A stretch of 64,000 nucleotides of DNA from Strigamia acuminata. Taxonomy: Eukaryota > Arthropoda > Chilopoda > Geophilomorpha > Linotaeniidae. Made by a program: the position numbers and the translations under genes. The DNA lies in contig OX442317.1 in NCBI GenBank assembly GCA_949358305.1, forward strand, positions 14,202,491-14,266,490, given 5' to 3'. A model generated the notes under the pieces. The model saw only the letters and a program-made list of their open reading frames with translations, was not told where the DNA came from and made no database searches. Every line of letters starts with the position of its first letter. The stretch's first letter is position 1. Shown one piece after another: positions 43,101-54,648 of the stretch.

Positions 43101-45214
43101 TTGCTTGGATGTTGCTAAAACTTACATTGAAACCTTCTACTAAGGTTTAAACACTATTTCAGAACATTCAGAGACATTGGTTTGTGGTGTTTGTGCTAAG
43201 TCAACTGTGATGTCAAATGAGATCAAAAATTTATTCTTTCAAATTATTGCTTGGATGTTGCTAACACTTACATTGAAGCCTTCTACTAAGGTTTAAACAC
43301 TATTTCTAAACATTCAGAGACATTGGTCTTGTGGTGTTTGTGCTAAGTCAACTGTGACGTCAAATGAGATCAAAAGTTTATTCTTTCAAATTATTGCTTG
43401 GATGTTGCTAAAACTTACATTGAAGCTTTCTACTAAGGTTTAAACACTATTTCAGAACATTCAGAAACATTGGTCTTGTGATGTTTGTGCTAAGTCAACT
43501 GTGATGTCAAATGGGATCAAAAGTTTATTCTTCCAAATCATTGCTTGGATGTTGCTAAAACTTACATTGAAGCCTTCTACTAAGGTTTAAACACTATTTC
43601 AGAACATTCAGAGACATTGGTCTTGTGATGTTTGTGCTAAGTCAACTGTGATGTCAAATGAGATCAAAAGTTTATTCTTTCAAATCATTGCTTGGATGTT
43701 GCTAAAACTTACATTAAAGCTTTCTACTAAGGTTTAAACACTATTTCAGAACATTTAGAGACATTGGTCTTGTGATGTTTGTGCTAAGTCAACTGTGATG
43801 AGATCAAAAGTCTATTCTCCAAAATCATTGCTTGGATGTTGCTAAAACTTACATTGAAGCCTTCTACTAAGGTTTAAACACTATTTCAGAACATTCAGAC
43901 ACATTGGTCTTGTGGTGTTTGTGCTAAGTCAACTGTGACGTCAAATAAGATCAAAAGTTTATTCTTTCAAATCATTGCTTGGATGTTGCTAAAACTTACA
44001 TTAAAGCTTTCTACTAAGGTTTAAACACTATTTCAGAACATTCAGAGACATTGGTCTTGTGATGTTTGTGCTAAGTCAACTGTGATGAGATCAAAAGTCT
44101 ATTCTCCCAAATCATTGCTTGGATGTTGCTAAAACTTACATTGAAGCCTTCTACTAAGGTTTAAACACTATTTCAGAACATTCAGAGACATTGGTCTTGT
44201 GATGTTTGTGCTAAGTCAACTGTGATGAGATCAAAAGTCTATTCTCCCAAATCATTGCTTGGATGTTGCTAAAACTTACATTGAAGCCTTCTACTAAGGT
44301 TTAAACACTATTTCAGAACATTCAGAGACATTGGTTTGTGGTGTTTGTGCTAAGTCAACTGTGATGTCAAATGAGATCAAAAATTTATTCTTTCAAATTA
44401 TTGCTTGGATGTTGCTAACACTTACATTGAAGCCTTCTACTAAGGTTTAAACACTATTTCAGAACATTCAGAGACATTGGTCTTGTGATGTTTGTGCTAA
44501 GTCAACTGTGATGTCAAATGAGATCAAAAGTTTATTCTTTCAAATCATTGCTTGGATGTTGCTAAAACTTACATTAAAGCCTTCTACTAAGGTTTAAACA
44601 CTATTTCAGAACATTCAGAGACATTGGTCTTGTGATGTTTGTGCTAAGTCAACTGTGATGAGATCAAAAGTCTATTCTCCAAAATCATTGCTTGGATGTT
44701 GCTAAAACTTACATTGAAGCCTTCTACTAAGGTTTAAACACTATTTCAGAACATTCAGAGACATTGGTTTGTGGTGTTTGTGCTAAGTCAACTGTGATGT
44801 CAAATGAGATCAAAAGTTTATTCTTTCAAATTATTGCTTGGATGTTGCTAAAACTTACATTGAAGCCTTCTACTAAGGTTTAAACACTATTTCAGAACAT
44901 TCAGAGACATTGGTCTTGTGATGTTTGTGCTAAGTCAACTGTGATGAGATCAAAAGTCTATTCTCCAAAATCATTGCTTAAATGTTGCTAAAACTTACAT
45001 TGAAGCCTTCTACTAAGGTTTAAACACTATTTCAGAACATTCAGACACATTGGTCTTGTGGTGTTTGTGCTAAGTCAACTGTGACGTCAAATGAGATCAA
45101 AAGTTTATTCTTTCAAATTATTGCTTGGATGTTGCTAAAACTTACATTGAAGCTTTCTACTAAGGTTTAAACACTATTTCAGAACATTCAGAAACATTGG
45201 TCTTGTGGTGTTTG
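37124..45214. repeat. Satellite array, block 3
   Basis: About 55 monomers, in phase with block 2 across the BEL insertion. Its left part carries the same 1455-bp higher-order spacing (GTGAAGTTTGTG at 37396 and 38851) as block 1 (12757 and 14212). The centre is a 1309-bp 9-mer. No gene. Ends in TTTG, the E1 copy 2 target-site copy. Confidence 0.95.
39162..41950. repeat. 1309-bp higher-order repeat (9-mer)
   Basis: Rare variants recur at exactly 1309 bp: the TGACGTCAAATAAG variant at 39162, 40471 and 41780; TTCTTCTAA at 39332, 40641 and 41950; GGTCGTGTG at 39861 and 41170. 1309 equals seven 147-bp plus two 140-bp monomers. Confidence 0.85.
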
Positions 45215-45302
45215 TGTTGCGAATCAGTTCGAAACAGGAAATGCTTCTCAAAATATAAAGGAATGAAAAGATGGTGAAAGTTGAAATAAGTCCGAACTTT
45301 TC

Positions 45303-46357
45303 ACTAAAAAAGAAAAGAAAGAAAGAAATAAATTAGCTAAATTTATTTACCTTTCAGAAGACAATCAGTTGTCACTTAGTAGAAGTCGAATAGGCATAAT
45401 CTCGAGTTGTCGATCACGTTGAAGTTCTAGGAGGTTCTGAAAAGGAGTTCGAGCTTTTAAATAATTGTTCATATCGGAAATTAATTGCTATAACTTATCT
45501 GAATGTGAAGAACTCCCCGGGTCGTGATACAAGCTCGGGAGTCGAGTATGTCTGAAAGGAAAATACGGGTTAATTATAATCGAGGTTTACAGTTTTTCAT
45601 TCGCGTTGTTTTATCACTTACGGATAAATAAAGACGGTTCGCTGGATTGGGGTAGAAGTCACGAATCTGCCTCAAATGTGGGAATAACTGTAAATGAGAG
45701 AAGGTTTAAATTAAAACGGATGTTTGGTTTGGTTAAATATGTTTACATGAAATGTTAAGTTATGTTTTAATTTATAACCGATTATTTGCTCACCTTAATC
45801 TTACGAAATCCGGATGAATGAGGCAGGTGTTGCAGTTCTGCTTCATATGAGGGAATGACTGTAAATAAAGAATGTATAAGTTAGATATAATTGCGTTACT
45901 TGTTAAATTTATGTTTGACTTTATACTCGTGAAATTATTTACCTTAAGTTTGGCTGAATCCGGATGCAATTCGGTTCGGGAGTTGCACGAGGCTGTAAAT
46001 AGATATTAAGTTTTATTTACACTTGTTATTCATTCAAATATTTATTTACCTTGTAGTTATATCGGTGAAGAACATCTCACGAGGTTGCAAAGTCGAGGAG
46101 ACGGAAATCGTACGGCTTGGTTCGGGTGATGGACGCTGAAATGGCCAAAAGAAACGCTCGTTTAAGCTCAAAGACACAAGCAATATGTTGGAAGGAAATA
46201 CATATGTGCCTACTTACCTGAGCGGTAATTCATGGGATCGCGGGAGAGAAGTAATCCGCAGCAAAAGGCGATCGTGAGCGACGGCGTTGCATGAGGTCGG
46301 CCATTTTCAGTCGTTGAGACCCGGATGAAGCGTGCGGTTGAAAGTTTCTTCGATTAT
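45303..46357 (-). other. Antisense micro-exon chain in the E1 LTR (copy 2, 5' LTR)
   Basis: Minus-strand counterpart of 338-1391. The first exon (46218-46357) is again 140 bp, and all GT-AG sites remain. The fifth donor is even closer to consensus (GTAAGTGAT), and the non-canonical ATAAG donor is kept. Intron bodies carry several substitutions. A second set lies at 52978-54032. Confidence 0.6.
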
Positions 46358-46773
46358 CTGCTAATGTAAATAGAAATTAGGTTTGCATGAATAATTAGAG
46401 GAATTAGTTTAGGTAATTTGATCACTTTCACTCCTGATTTAATTTCGATGTGAGAGTAGACGATTTGCGAGGGATGACAAGACGCGATGGAGCATTCATA
46501 CTCGCAAATGACGTCATTTACAGAGGAGTTGTATTTTGTTAATGTTTATATAACTCAAGTTGTTGTTTGCTCGTTTTAAACATGTTTTTATCTCGGATTG
46601 CTGCTTCCTATGTGATCTGAGAAGTTTATTTAAGTTTGATTATTTGTATTCACTCAGTTGCAATGTTAGGCTTAAAATCATAACCCTTGTTTTGTGACAC
46701 TTGATATTTAATTGTTGTCAATCTCGTGTCACGTTTCGTCTCATTGTTAAAAGGATTAAATTCCTCACTTGCG

Positions 46774-46779
46774 AATAAA
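46774..46779 (+). promoter_or_regulatory. Poly(A) signal AATAAA, E1 LTR
   Basis: AATAAA in GCGAATAAAATATC, about 195 bp before the LTR end; 3' LTR copy at 54449-54454. Supports the assigned sense direction. Confidence 0.55.
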
Positions 46780-46839
46780 ATATCAAGTTGAATAGTCAAC
46801 TCCTCTCTCTCTCCATATCTCCTTGCAAAACAACAAAAA

Positions 46840-47391
46840 ATGCTGAAGACCAGGCATAACGACGAGAGTCGATGCGACTCAGATCGGGCGATTTGCACAA
46901 GGCAAATAAATGCTCCGTGCCCGAATCCTATCTTCGGATCGCTGGCGTCGGAATCGACAGGCGATACGAAAAAGTGGTGCCGTGGACCAAAATGCGAGCC
47001 AGGGAAGTGTGGGCCTAATTCGAATGGAGACGATTCGAAAATAGAAATGGCGGACGTACAGCAAAAGGAATTGTTTCAAGTGGAAACAAAGACGACTGTT
47101 CGCCAAGAGAGCAATGCTGAGAAGCTGGCGGTAAGACGTAGAAAATATGAGAGAATTAATCGAGAAAAGGCGCTGAAGATTGAGCATGCTGCACGCCTCG
47201 TGAAGTGGAAAATAGCCGCTCTTAATCGGAAGACGTTAGGCCTGAAGATTAAACTAACATTCGAATGTACCGTTAAGAAGTTTACAGCAAAGGGGGCCAC
47301 ATACGAAGACACAACGCAATGGAGATACGGATATGGTGTTGGAACGTCGGGACAACGCGGAAAAAAGCTCAGTTCAAGACGGAGCAGATGA
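46840..47391 (+). CDS. E1 leader ORF (183 aa), unknown protein, C-terminus frameshifted
   Basis: Homolog of 6930-7523. The ATG lies 61 bp after AATAAA with AACAAAAA before it, in U5, and the frame reads through the LTR end (46973) and PBS. Residues 1-172 match copy 1 except Lys for Arg at position 84. An extra G near 47360 (GCGGAAAAAAG against GCGAAAAAAG) shifts the frame, replacing the acidic tail with a short basic one. Nucleotide differences seen upstream include two silent changes. The product is unknown; the helical basic centre hints at nucleic-acid binding, but I have no homolog. The 3' LTR carries only the first part (from 54515). Confidence 0.4.
   Translation: MLKTRHNDESRCDSDRAICTRQINAPCPNPIFGSLASESTGDTKKWCRGPKCEPGKCGPNSNGDDSKIEMADVQQKELFQVETKTTVRQESNAEKLAVRRRKYERINREKALKIEHAARLVKWKIAALNRKTLGLKIKLTFECTVKKFTAKGATYEDTTQWRYGYGVGTSGQRGKKLSSRRSR
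46975..46992 (+). promoter_or_regulatory. Primer binding site (tRNA-His-like), E1 copy 2
   Basis: TGGTGCCGTGGACCAAAA, one base after the LTR end. Ten-base match to the tRNA-His 3' complement. Confidence 0.55.
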
Positions 47392-50300
47392 CGAAGCGAG
47401 CATCGAGATGAGAATCCATTACAAAGAGACTTAATTGAGAAGATCAAGACTTTTTGACTTGTTTTTGTGTTATATTGAATTTTGTGTTCAGTTAGGCAAT
47501 AGTTTTAAGTTTTTGATTTTTCTGTTAGTCTGTAAGTTTTTGGATTCAACCACCGGTTACGAGAGATGGATTCACTGAATGAATACAAGGTTGGTGAACA
47601 ACTTTTAGCATGTTTTTTAGCATAAAGAGTTTTCGTTTAAGTTTGAGAAATTTAACAGAGTTTGTCATGATTTGGTTTTTGCTTTAAGATAGCTTTAAGT
47701 TAGGCTAAGTGTGGCTTTCTCTACCCCCCGGTAGTTGCAGAGAGAGAATGGATCGCAAGTTGCTTTGTAAAAAAGGGTTTTTTGATTTTGCAAAATAAGA
47801 TTCAATGCGAAGTCGTAAGGAGAAGTTATCGTGGGGATTAGTTTCTTAAATTAAATGAATCTTTGAGGGAAGACCGCTGCTATTAATGGATTGGGTCGCC
47901 AGTATTATTCGAGGAATTCTTTTCTTAAAGCAAAGGTCAACAGTGGCCTTGAATAGATCGAGTTGAGTTTAGGATTTCGTGTTTTGGTTTCGAGTTTCGG
48001 AATTCCATATTCTTTTAACATCGAGGAAAATTATTCTTATTTTTTTTTTAGAAAATAACGAATTAATTTACGGGGCACATCAAGAAAACTTAAGAGAGTT
48101 TTAATGAAGTATACGAGTTTTAATCGATCAGCTCCCCGTGATCGAAAGAGAAGGAAATTCTTTTTGAATTTTAACTGGCTGTATCTAAGACTATTGCTTG
48201 AATAGTGATACACCAAGAGGATTTCAGCTTAAGGAAATCAATGAATAGTTAGAAAGTGAGGATCGAGTTTAGAGAATAAATAGATCGTTTCTTGCTAGAA
48301 AAAGCATGGAGGTTTTGTTTACTCGAGATATTCTTTTGAGAAGGAGTGTTAACTCGTAACAAGTCATCGATTCTCGTGGTTAGTTCAATTCGATTTTACG
48401 ATTCGACGATATTTCGGTTTCTTTTTATGCGAGGTTTCTTGATTTTTGGACGCAATTATTCGAGGAATGCAGACGACACTTTAATTTAGTTGACTTTAAG
48501 ATGATTAAGGACATAATTCTTTGCTTCAAGATTATCCGGAGGATTAGCTACCCGTTCGTTTAGTCGAGTTTGTTTGGAATTTGATACGTCATTCGTCTCG
48601 AAAAGTTTTCTTACCTTCGATTTAGATTTATTAAAGAGTTAGTCAATTCGTTCCGTCAAGAAAGGATGGGGTTAATTAAAGAATTAACAGAATTTTCTTT
48701 ATAATCTGAGCGCTTTCGTGAACGATTCCGAGATTATATTAGATTTTTCCCGACTTTGATCTGTCAGTCGGCCAATCACCCAGTTATAGAGGACAGTTCA
48801 CATCCCAGTCAGTTAATTGTTTTTCAGAAAATAATTAAATGCTACAGCTTCCATTTGAGGGAAGTAAGAGAAGTGCACGGTTATCCTGTTTAACCAGCTG
48901 CATATACACCCACCTTCTACAGAATAGAGAAAAAGAACTTAGTCTTTTTAGGGAATATCGAATTCCATTTAGCTGTAGAAAATAGAAGAAGAAGATTCAC
49001 TTTCTTGAAGGAATCCATTCAGAGGCAAGAGCTTTTTCAAAAGGAAATTTAACAAGAGGTTAATTTCAGTGATTAAGTTAAAAAAGCACATGTTTGAGAA
49101 AAAACAACAAGATGAGTAGTTTTTGAAACAAAGAAGCATGCACTATCGTGACTCTCTCTACAGAAAATTGCTACACATAAAGAATTTTTTTTTGATCAAC
49201 TTTTAGAGTTGAAAAAAAATAGACCAGCTCAGGAAGTTCACGTTCCTGAAAGGAAGTGTTCTTCAGATATCATTACTTACTAGCTCAATAGAAAAAAATA
49301 CATAACAGGTGCTCAGTCACACACACACATATAGAATAGATAATCTCCCATCTTAGCTTTTTCGTGATGTTCCTCCAATTGGTTTTGCTCTATCATTAGA
49401 TTAGTAATCCCATCATCTCATTAAACTTATCTTGTGATGTTTAGACAACGCTCATGTTTTTGAGACAAGCAGAATGGTGGATGACAATTGAGTGCTCGAA
49501 TCATGTACAAATTGCATTTGGGTTGCAAAGGTTGACAGATAGCTAGTATCTATAGGCCAGGTACAAAGAGCTATATCAGCAAACACATACACGTCTTCAT
49601 ACTTAAAATACTAAATACTCTCTTTCATAAGCTACACTTACAAGGATGATTGCTAGTTCTTAATCTTCTAACTACTAGTTGCTTCTACAAGCCAACACTA
49701 CATAGATGTTTGAACGGATTTTACTCTAAGGGCAAAAGCATTGGCAGCCATAGAGGACAGCAGAACATCCGTTGATTTCACAACTACTTTTCAGAAAGTA
49801 ATGGATTGTGCTATCAGAAACAGAAATAATATCCAACAAGACGCTTTAAACTTAGGTCAGAATACTGCAGAAGTTTTTTGAATGAATATTTAGGGGACGA
49901 GAGTTGGGGCGATAGGTAATCTCCTTTTTTGGTAAATCTCAGATAATATACGGTTTTTTTTAATTAAGCAGTCTAAAATATCCAATGGAACCTACTCGGC
50001 TCGGATATAAGATAGTTTCTAATTAATTCCACTTCTATAGTCAATTACCTTTTCTATATATCTTGGCAGTCAAGCGCTGTGGATCAAAGGATCACAGACA
50101 GGACGGGAGGTCCGAATGCGTTCGCCTCTCTCAGATTATGATAGTTTGGGGCTAGGAAACTTGGGATCTAGAGGTTTGGACTTGGGAGAGCCGTTGTTCT
50201 TGCTAATCAAGATTATTCTCTGTCGAATGAGCCAGTTTCTCTTAGGAGCGCTACTAGAAAAGGCGAAATGGGGGAATGGAGTTTGACAGGTCCACCTGGT

Positions 50301-51581
50301 TTTCATAGAGAAAAATTTGTTCTGAATCGGTCTTTTAGCATAAAGTAGAAAATTAGAATTCTAGCAATTAATAGAACCATCTCAGATGATAGATGAAAGT
50401 TAGATGAATTTTAAGTGAGTTTCCTTGCAATATATACACTAGGATTCGGAGTACAACGTTTCATAACACCATTGCTCAAAATATTACAGCTCATACATTT
50501 TAGTTTGAATTGAGGGAGGAATATGTCAACTTTGGCTAAAAACAATCAATTTTAAGATAGATTGTCGAGGAGGAATACTCTTGTCCAGGTCTTTTTCTTA
50601 GGAAGGTAAAAGCTAGGATTTTCCACATATAGATGAGGTCGATCTTGGTCGAATGAATTTTGCTTTCCAAGATAATGGGGATCTCGTTCAAAGTAATCCC
50701 ATTTGTCGACATCTTTTCAATAAACTAAACCCTTAACTCTTACAGTCAAATAATGTCTACCCATAACACACAATAACTTGAATAAGAAAATAACATGCAA
50801 TTAACTTCAATAGTCTTGAGTTAAGTTAGAATTGCATCTATTTCACCTCTTACCACGGACAATGGCAGGCTCTTTGTCAGAAAAACAACTGCTCTGTTGC
50901 TGATCAACTTCACTGATGCAATCATCAATTGTAGGTTTGACACTTAGGAAATCTTCTCAGTTATCATAAGGATAATTGTGAGATTTCATGCTCAATTCGC
51001 AGACGGTTGAAACACAGACGGTTTTGTTTGACTATCTGTCATGATAAAACAGTGTACAGGTCTCAAATAATAGCTGTCCAGATACAAAGAACAGGAGAAT
51101 CTTTTCCGTGACTTTTAATCCTTCACTTTCTTGAATAATGATTAGAGTGCAGAAATCTGCGCGGTTTCTGTTCAGTAACACCCTATTAACTTAGCAAAGG
51201 CGAAGAGATATAAGAAAGGTGGTTAATTGTCCATTTTCTTTGTAACTTCGCAAAGGCTGATATAGGTGTTAATTAAGAATTAGGTAAATCAGTTTCCTTT
51301 TTTTTAACTCAGCTGATGTCATAACATACAGATTGTTTGAGATTCAGGTTTCTTCACTTCCTTTTCTGTTTGCCGGGAAGACCTCCTGAGAGGAGGGGAA
51401 AGTCAACCTTTATAGGACATTGGGTAGAGTGAAGTGAGAGAAGAGCCTAAAAAATACAATCATACAGTAGTTTGAAAGATTCACAAGGAATCAATCAATA
51501 AAACAAAGAGGGAAATTTGGTTAACATAAGGAGACTTGCTATAGTACTTATGACTAACTTTCCAATTTTCCAATAGACATT

Positions 51582-51773
51582 TTGTATGGTCAGATAAGAG
51601 AGAGAGAGTCACATAGTCATTTGAGAGGAAATAACACCCTTAGTAGATATTCACCGGAAAAGACAAAAAATTGGCATGAACTCGAACCCTGGTCAACAGG
51701 TGCAACAAGATTGTTTCCAATTGCTTTCACGGAAGCTCTCCGGAAGCACGGAATTGAGGCTGTGATCGTATAG
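51582..51773 (+). CDS. Small conserved sense-strand ORF of E1 (63 aa), doubtful
   Basis: Same frame as 2594-2785 with one residue changed (Ile for Asn). Unrecognised; kept only because it is open and in sense in both copies. Confidence 0.2.
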   Translation: MYGQIRERESHSHLRGNNTLSRYSPEKTKNWHELEPWSTGATRLFPIAFTEALRKHGIEAVIV

Positions 51774-51858
51774 TGGGTTTGAATACTTGAAATTCATCTG
51801 CAGGTCGAATATTTGGATTCGAGTCACTGCATTTTTTCATTCCTCGTGAATTAGAGAA

Positions 51859-52190
51859 GGTCCAAGCTCGGTCTAAGAGTACCGACACCTAGCTTTCAGA
51901 AGTAATTGAGCCCTAATCTGGTCCATAGCTACCAGGGGTTGTCTGAAAGATTTAGCAAAGGTCCAAGTTCGGACAAGAAAGCCGACGCCTAGTCATTAGA
52001 GTAGAAAGGTCCAAGTTCGGCCAAGAAAGCCGACGCCTAGTCATTAGAGTAGAAAAGGTCCAAGTTCGGACATGAGTTCCGACACCTAGCTTTTAGAAGT
52101 AGTTGAGTTCAGATCTGGTAAAAAAGTTATCAGTATTTGTTTCAAAGGATAAAAGGTCCAAGTTCAAAAATATGGTTTTTTGACACCTAG
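51859..52190 (+). repeat. About 49-bp hairpin-repeat array (E1 copy 2)
   Basis: Units at 51859-51892, 51960-51992, 52008-52040, 52057-52089 and 52155-52190, matching copy 1 in reverse. Loops differ from copy 1 (for example CTAAGAGT against CAACAGAT in the first unit) while its stem TCGGT/ACCGA is unchanged. One unit (51960) has lost a closing pair. Confidence 0.65.
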
Positions 52191-52860
52191 CATAAGTAAA
52201 GAGTGGGAATTTGAAATACACGGTTCAGGCTGTTATTCACCCAAAAATTCCAAACTGAAAAATAATTAAGGGTAACACACGTTGATTAAAACTCCCCTTA
52301 TTATTTAAAATCGAATCAGATAGAAGAAAATGTGACGAGACATTTTTAACAGCTAGATTTCCGTATTAAATTACCTGAGAGGTTTTTAAGTTAAAGGAAA
52401 TAATTAATATCGAGATCTGATTCATTTGAGAAATGACAATGTGTCATTTAAGGTTAGAGTTTCCATAATTGGAAAAAAATTCTGGACTTAAGGGAAAAGC
52501 TAAAATTCCACCAGTGGATAAAGAAATTGTTTTGTCAATTTAATGAAAGGTTAAATTGAATTTTACTTAGCTTTGAAGTTCTCTTGATCCATGCCATGAC
52601 GAAGAGGATATCCACGTGGGTTGTCGAAAAGTGAGGAATACGGTCGTTATTCGTCCCTGGGTATCAGATTCAAAGAGTTAGTCGAGTCAAAAGAAAAATG
52701 TGAAGGAGAGAAATTGCATTTGAGAAAGGCAAGAAATCCAAGACATTTTTGAGATTCAGAAAAAGGAAGAAATTTTATTTCCCACAAAAATAAAATACAG
52801 TTCTTTAGGTGTAAATGGAAAAAAAAACTATTGTACAGTATAGTTTTAGACATGATGCTT

Positions 52861-52889
52861 TGCTGTTCCTTTTGTTTCGGCGGGAGCGC
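52861..52889 (+). promoter_or_regulatory. Pre-3'LTR pyrimidine tract plus GC box (E1 copy 2)
   Basis: TGTTCCTTTTGTTTC then GGCGGGAGCGC ending at the 3' LTR; identical to copy 1. Confidence 0.5.
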
Positions 52890-54648
52890 TGTTGCGAATC
52901 AGTTCGAAACAGGAAATGCTTCTCAAAATATAAAGGAAAGAAAAGATGGTGAAAGTTGAAATAAGTCCGAACTTTTCACTAAAAAAGAAAAGAAAGAAAG
53001 AAATAAATTAGCTAAATTTATTTACCTTTCAGAAGACAATCAGTTGTCACTTAGTAGAAGTCGAATAGGCATAATCTCGAGTTGTCGATCACGTTGAAGT
53101 TCTAGGAGGTTCTGAAAAGGAGTTCGAGCTTTTAAATAATTGTTCATATCGGAAATTAATTGCTATAACTTATCTGAATGTGAAGAACTCCCCGGGTCGT
53201 GATACAAGCTCGGGAGTCGAGTATGTCTGAAAGGAAAATACGGGTTAATTATAATCGAGGTTTACAGTTTTTCATTCGCGTTGTTTTATCACTTACGGAT
53301 AAATAAAGACGGTTCGCTGGATTGGGGTAGAAGTCACGAATCTGCCTCAAATGTGGGAATAACTGTAAATGAGAGAAGGTTTAAATTAAAACGGATGTTT
53401 GGTTTGGTTAAATATGTTTACATGAAATGTTAAGTTATGTTTTAATTTATAACCGATTATTTGCTCACCTTAATCTTACGAAATCCGGATGAATGAGGCA
53501 GGTGTTGCAGTTCTGCTTCATATGAGGGAATGACTGTAAATAAAGAATGTATAAGTTAGATATAATTGCGTTACTTGTTAAATTTATGTTTGACTTTATA
53601 CTCGTGAAATTATTTACCTTAAGTTTGGCTGAATCCGGATGCAATTCGGATCGGGAGTTGCACGAGGCTGTAAATAGATATTAAGTTTTATTTACACTTG
53701 TTATTCATTCAAATATTTATTTACCTTGTAGTTATATCGGTGAAGAACATCTCACGAGGTTGCAAAGTCGAGGAGACGGAAATCGTACGGCTTGGTTCGG
53801 GTGATGGACGCTGAAATGGCCAAAAGAAACGCTCGTTTAAGCTCAAAGACACAAGCAATATGTTGGAAGGAAATACATATGTGCCTACTTACCTGAGCGG
53901 TAATTCATGGGATCGCGGGAGAGAAGTAATCCGCAGCAAAAGGCGATCGTGAGCGACGGCGTTGCATGAGGTCGGCCATTTTCAGTCGTTGAGACCCGGA
54001 TGAAGCGTGCGGTTGAAAGTTTCTTCGATTATCTGCTAATGTAAATAGAAATTAGGTTTGCATGAATAATTAGAGGAATTAGTTTAGGTAATTTGATCAC
54101 TTTCACTCCTGATTTAATTTCGATGTGAGAGTAGACGATTTGCGAGGGATGACAAGACGCGATGGAGCATTCATACTCGCAAATGACGTCATTTACAGAG
54201 GAGTTGTATTTTGTTAATGTTTATATAACTCAAGTTGTTGTTTGCTCGTTTTAAACATGTTTTTATCTCGGATTGCTGCTTCCTATGTGATCTGAGAAGT
54301 TTATTTAAGTTTGATTATTTGTATTCACTCAGTTGCAATGTTAGGCTTAAAATCATAACCCTTGTTTTGTGACACTTGATATTTAATTGTTGTCAATCTC
54401 GTGTCACGTTTCGTCTCATTGTTAAAAGGATTAAATTCCTCACTTGCGAATAAAATATCAAGTTGAATAGTCAACTCCTCTCTCTCTCCATATCTCCTTG
54501 CAAAACAACAAAAAATGCTGAAGACCAGGCATAACGACGAGAGTCGATGCGACTCAGATCGGGCGATTTGCACAAGGCAAATAAATGCTCCGTGCCCGAA
54601 TCCTATCTTCGGATCGCTGGCGTCGGAATCGACAGGCGATACGAAAAA
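52890..54648 (+). repeat. E1 copy 2 3' LTR (1759 bp)
   Basis: Same length as the 5' LTR. Ends ACGAAAAA at 54648, then TTTG target-site copy and satellite. It includes the start codon and first part of the leader ORF. Confidence 0.9.

Larger units (their letters stand above)
45215..46973 (+). repeat. E1 copy 2 5' LTR (1759 bp)
   Basis: Starts TGTTGCGAATC (the first 22 bp are an imperfect inverted repeat, like E2). Ends GATACGAAAAA rather than CA, one base before the PBS. The end is set by the target-site duplication at the other LTR. AATAAA at 46774-46779. Confidence 0.88.
47392..52860 (+). other. E1 internal region, copy 2, without gag-pol
   Basis: Collinear with copy 1. Includes a GC-rich hairpin near 47722-47746 (CTACC/GGTAG), a short (AC)n tract near 49320 and the hairpin array at 51859-52190. 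No domain-bearing frame. Confidence 0.7.
45215..54648 (+). mobile_element. E1 copy 2: complete large non-autonomous LTR retroelement (9434 bp)
   Basis: Two 1759-bp LTRs (45215-46973 and 52890-54648), a 4-bp target-site duplication TTTG (45211-45214 and 54649-54652), a PBS immediately after the 5' LTR and a 5.9-kb interior without gag-pol. Two LTR differences were noticed (45264/52939 and 45975/53650), so it is young. It is inverted relative to copy 1 and diverged from it by scattered substitutions and an LTR indel of about 140 bp. Both copies lack the same genes, so non-autonomy is a property of the family and not decay of one copy. Confidence 0.92.

Noticed and set aside
47722-47746. GC-rich hairpin in the E1 leader as counterpart of the BEL/E2 stem-bulge-stem motif
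   Set aside because: Bulge is on the other side and neither sequence nor geometry matches; could be a different structure.
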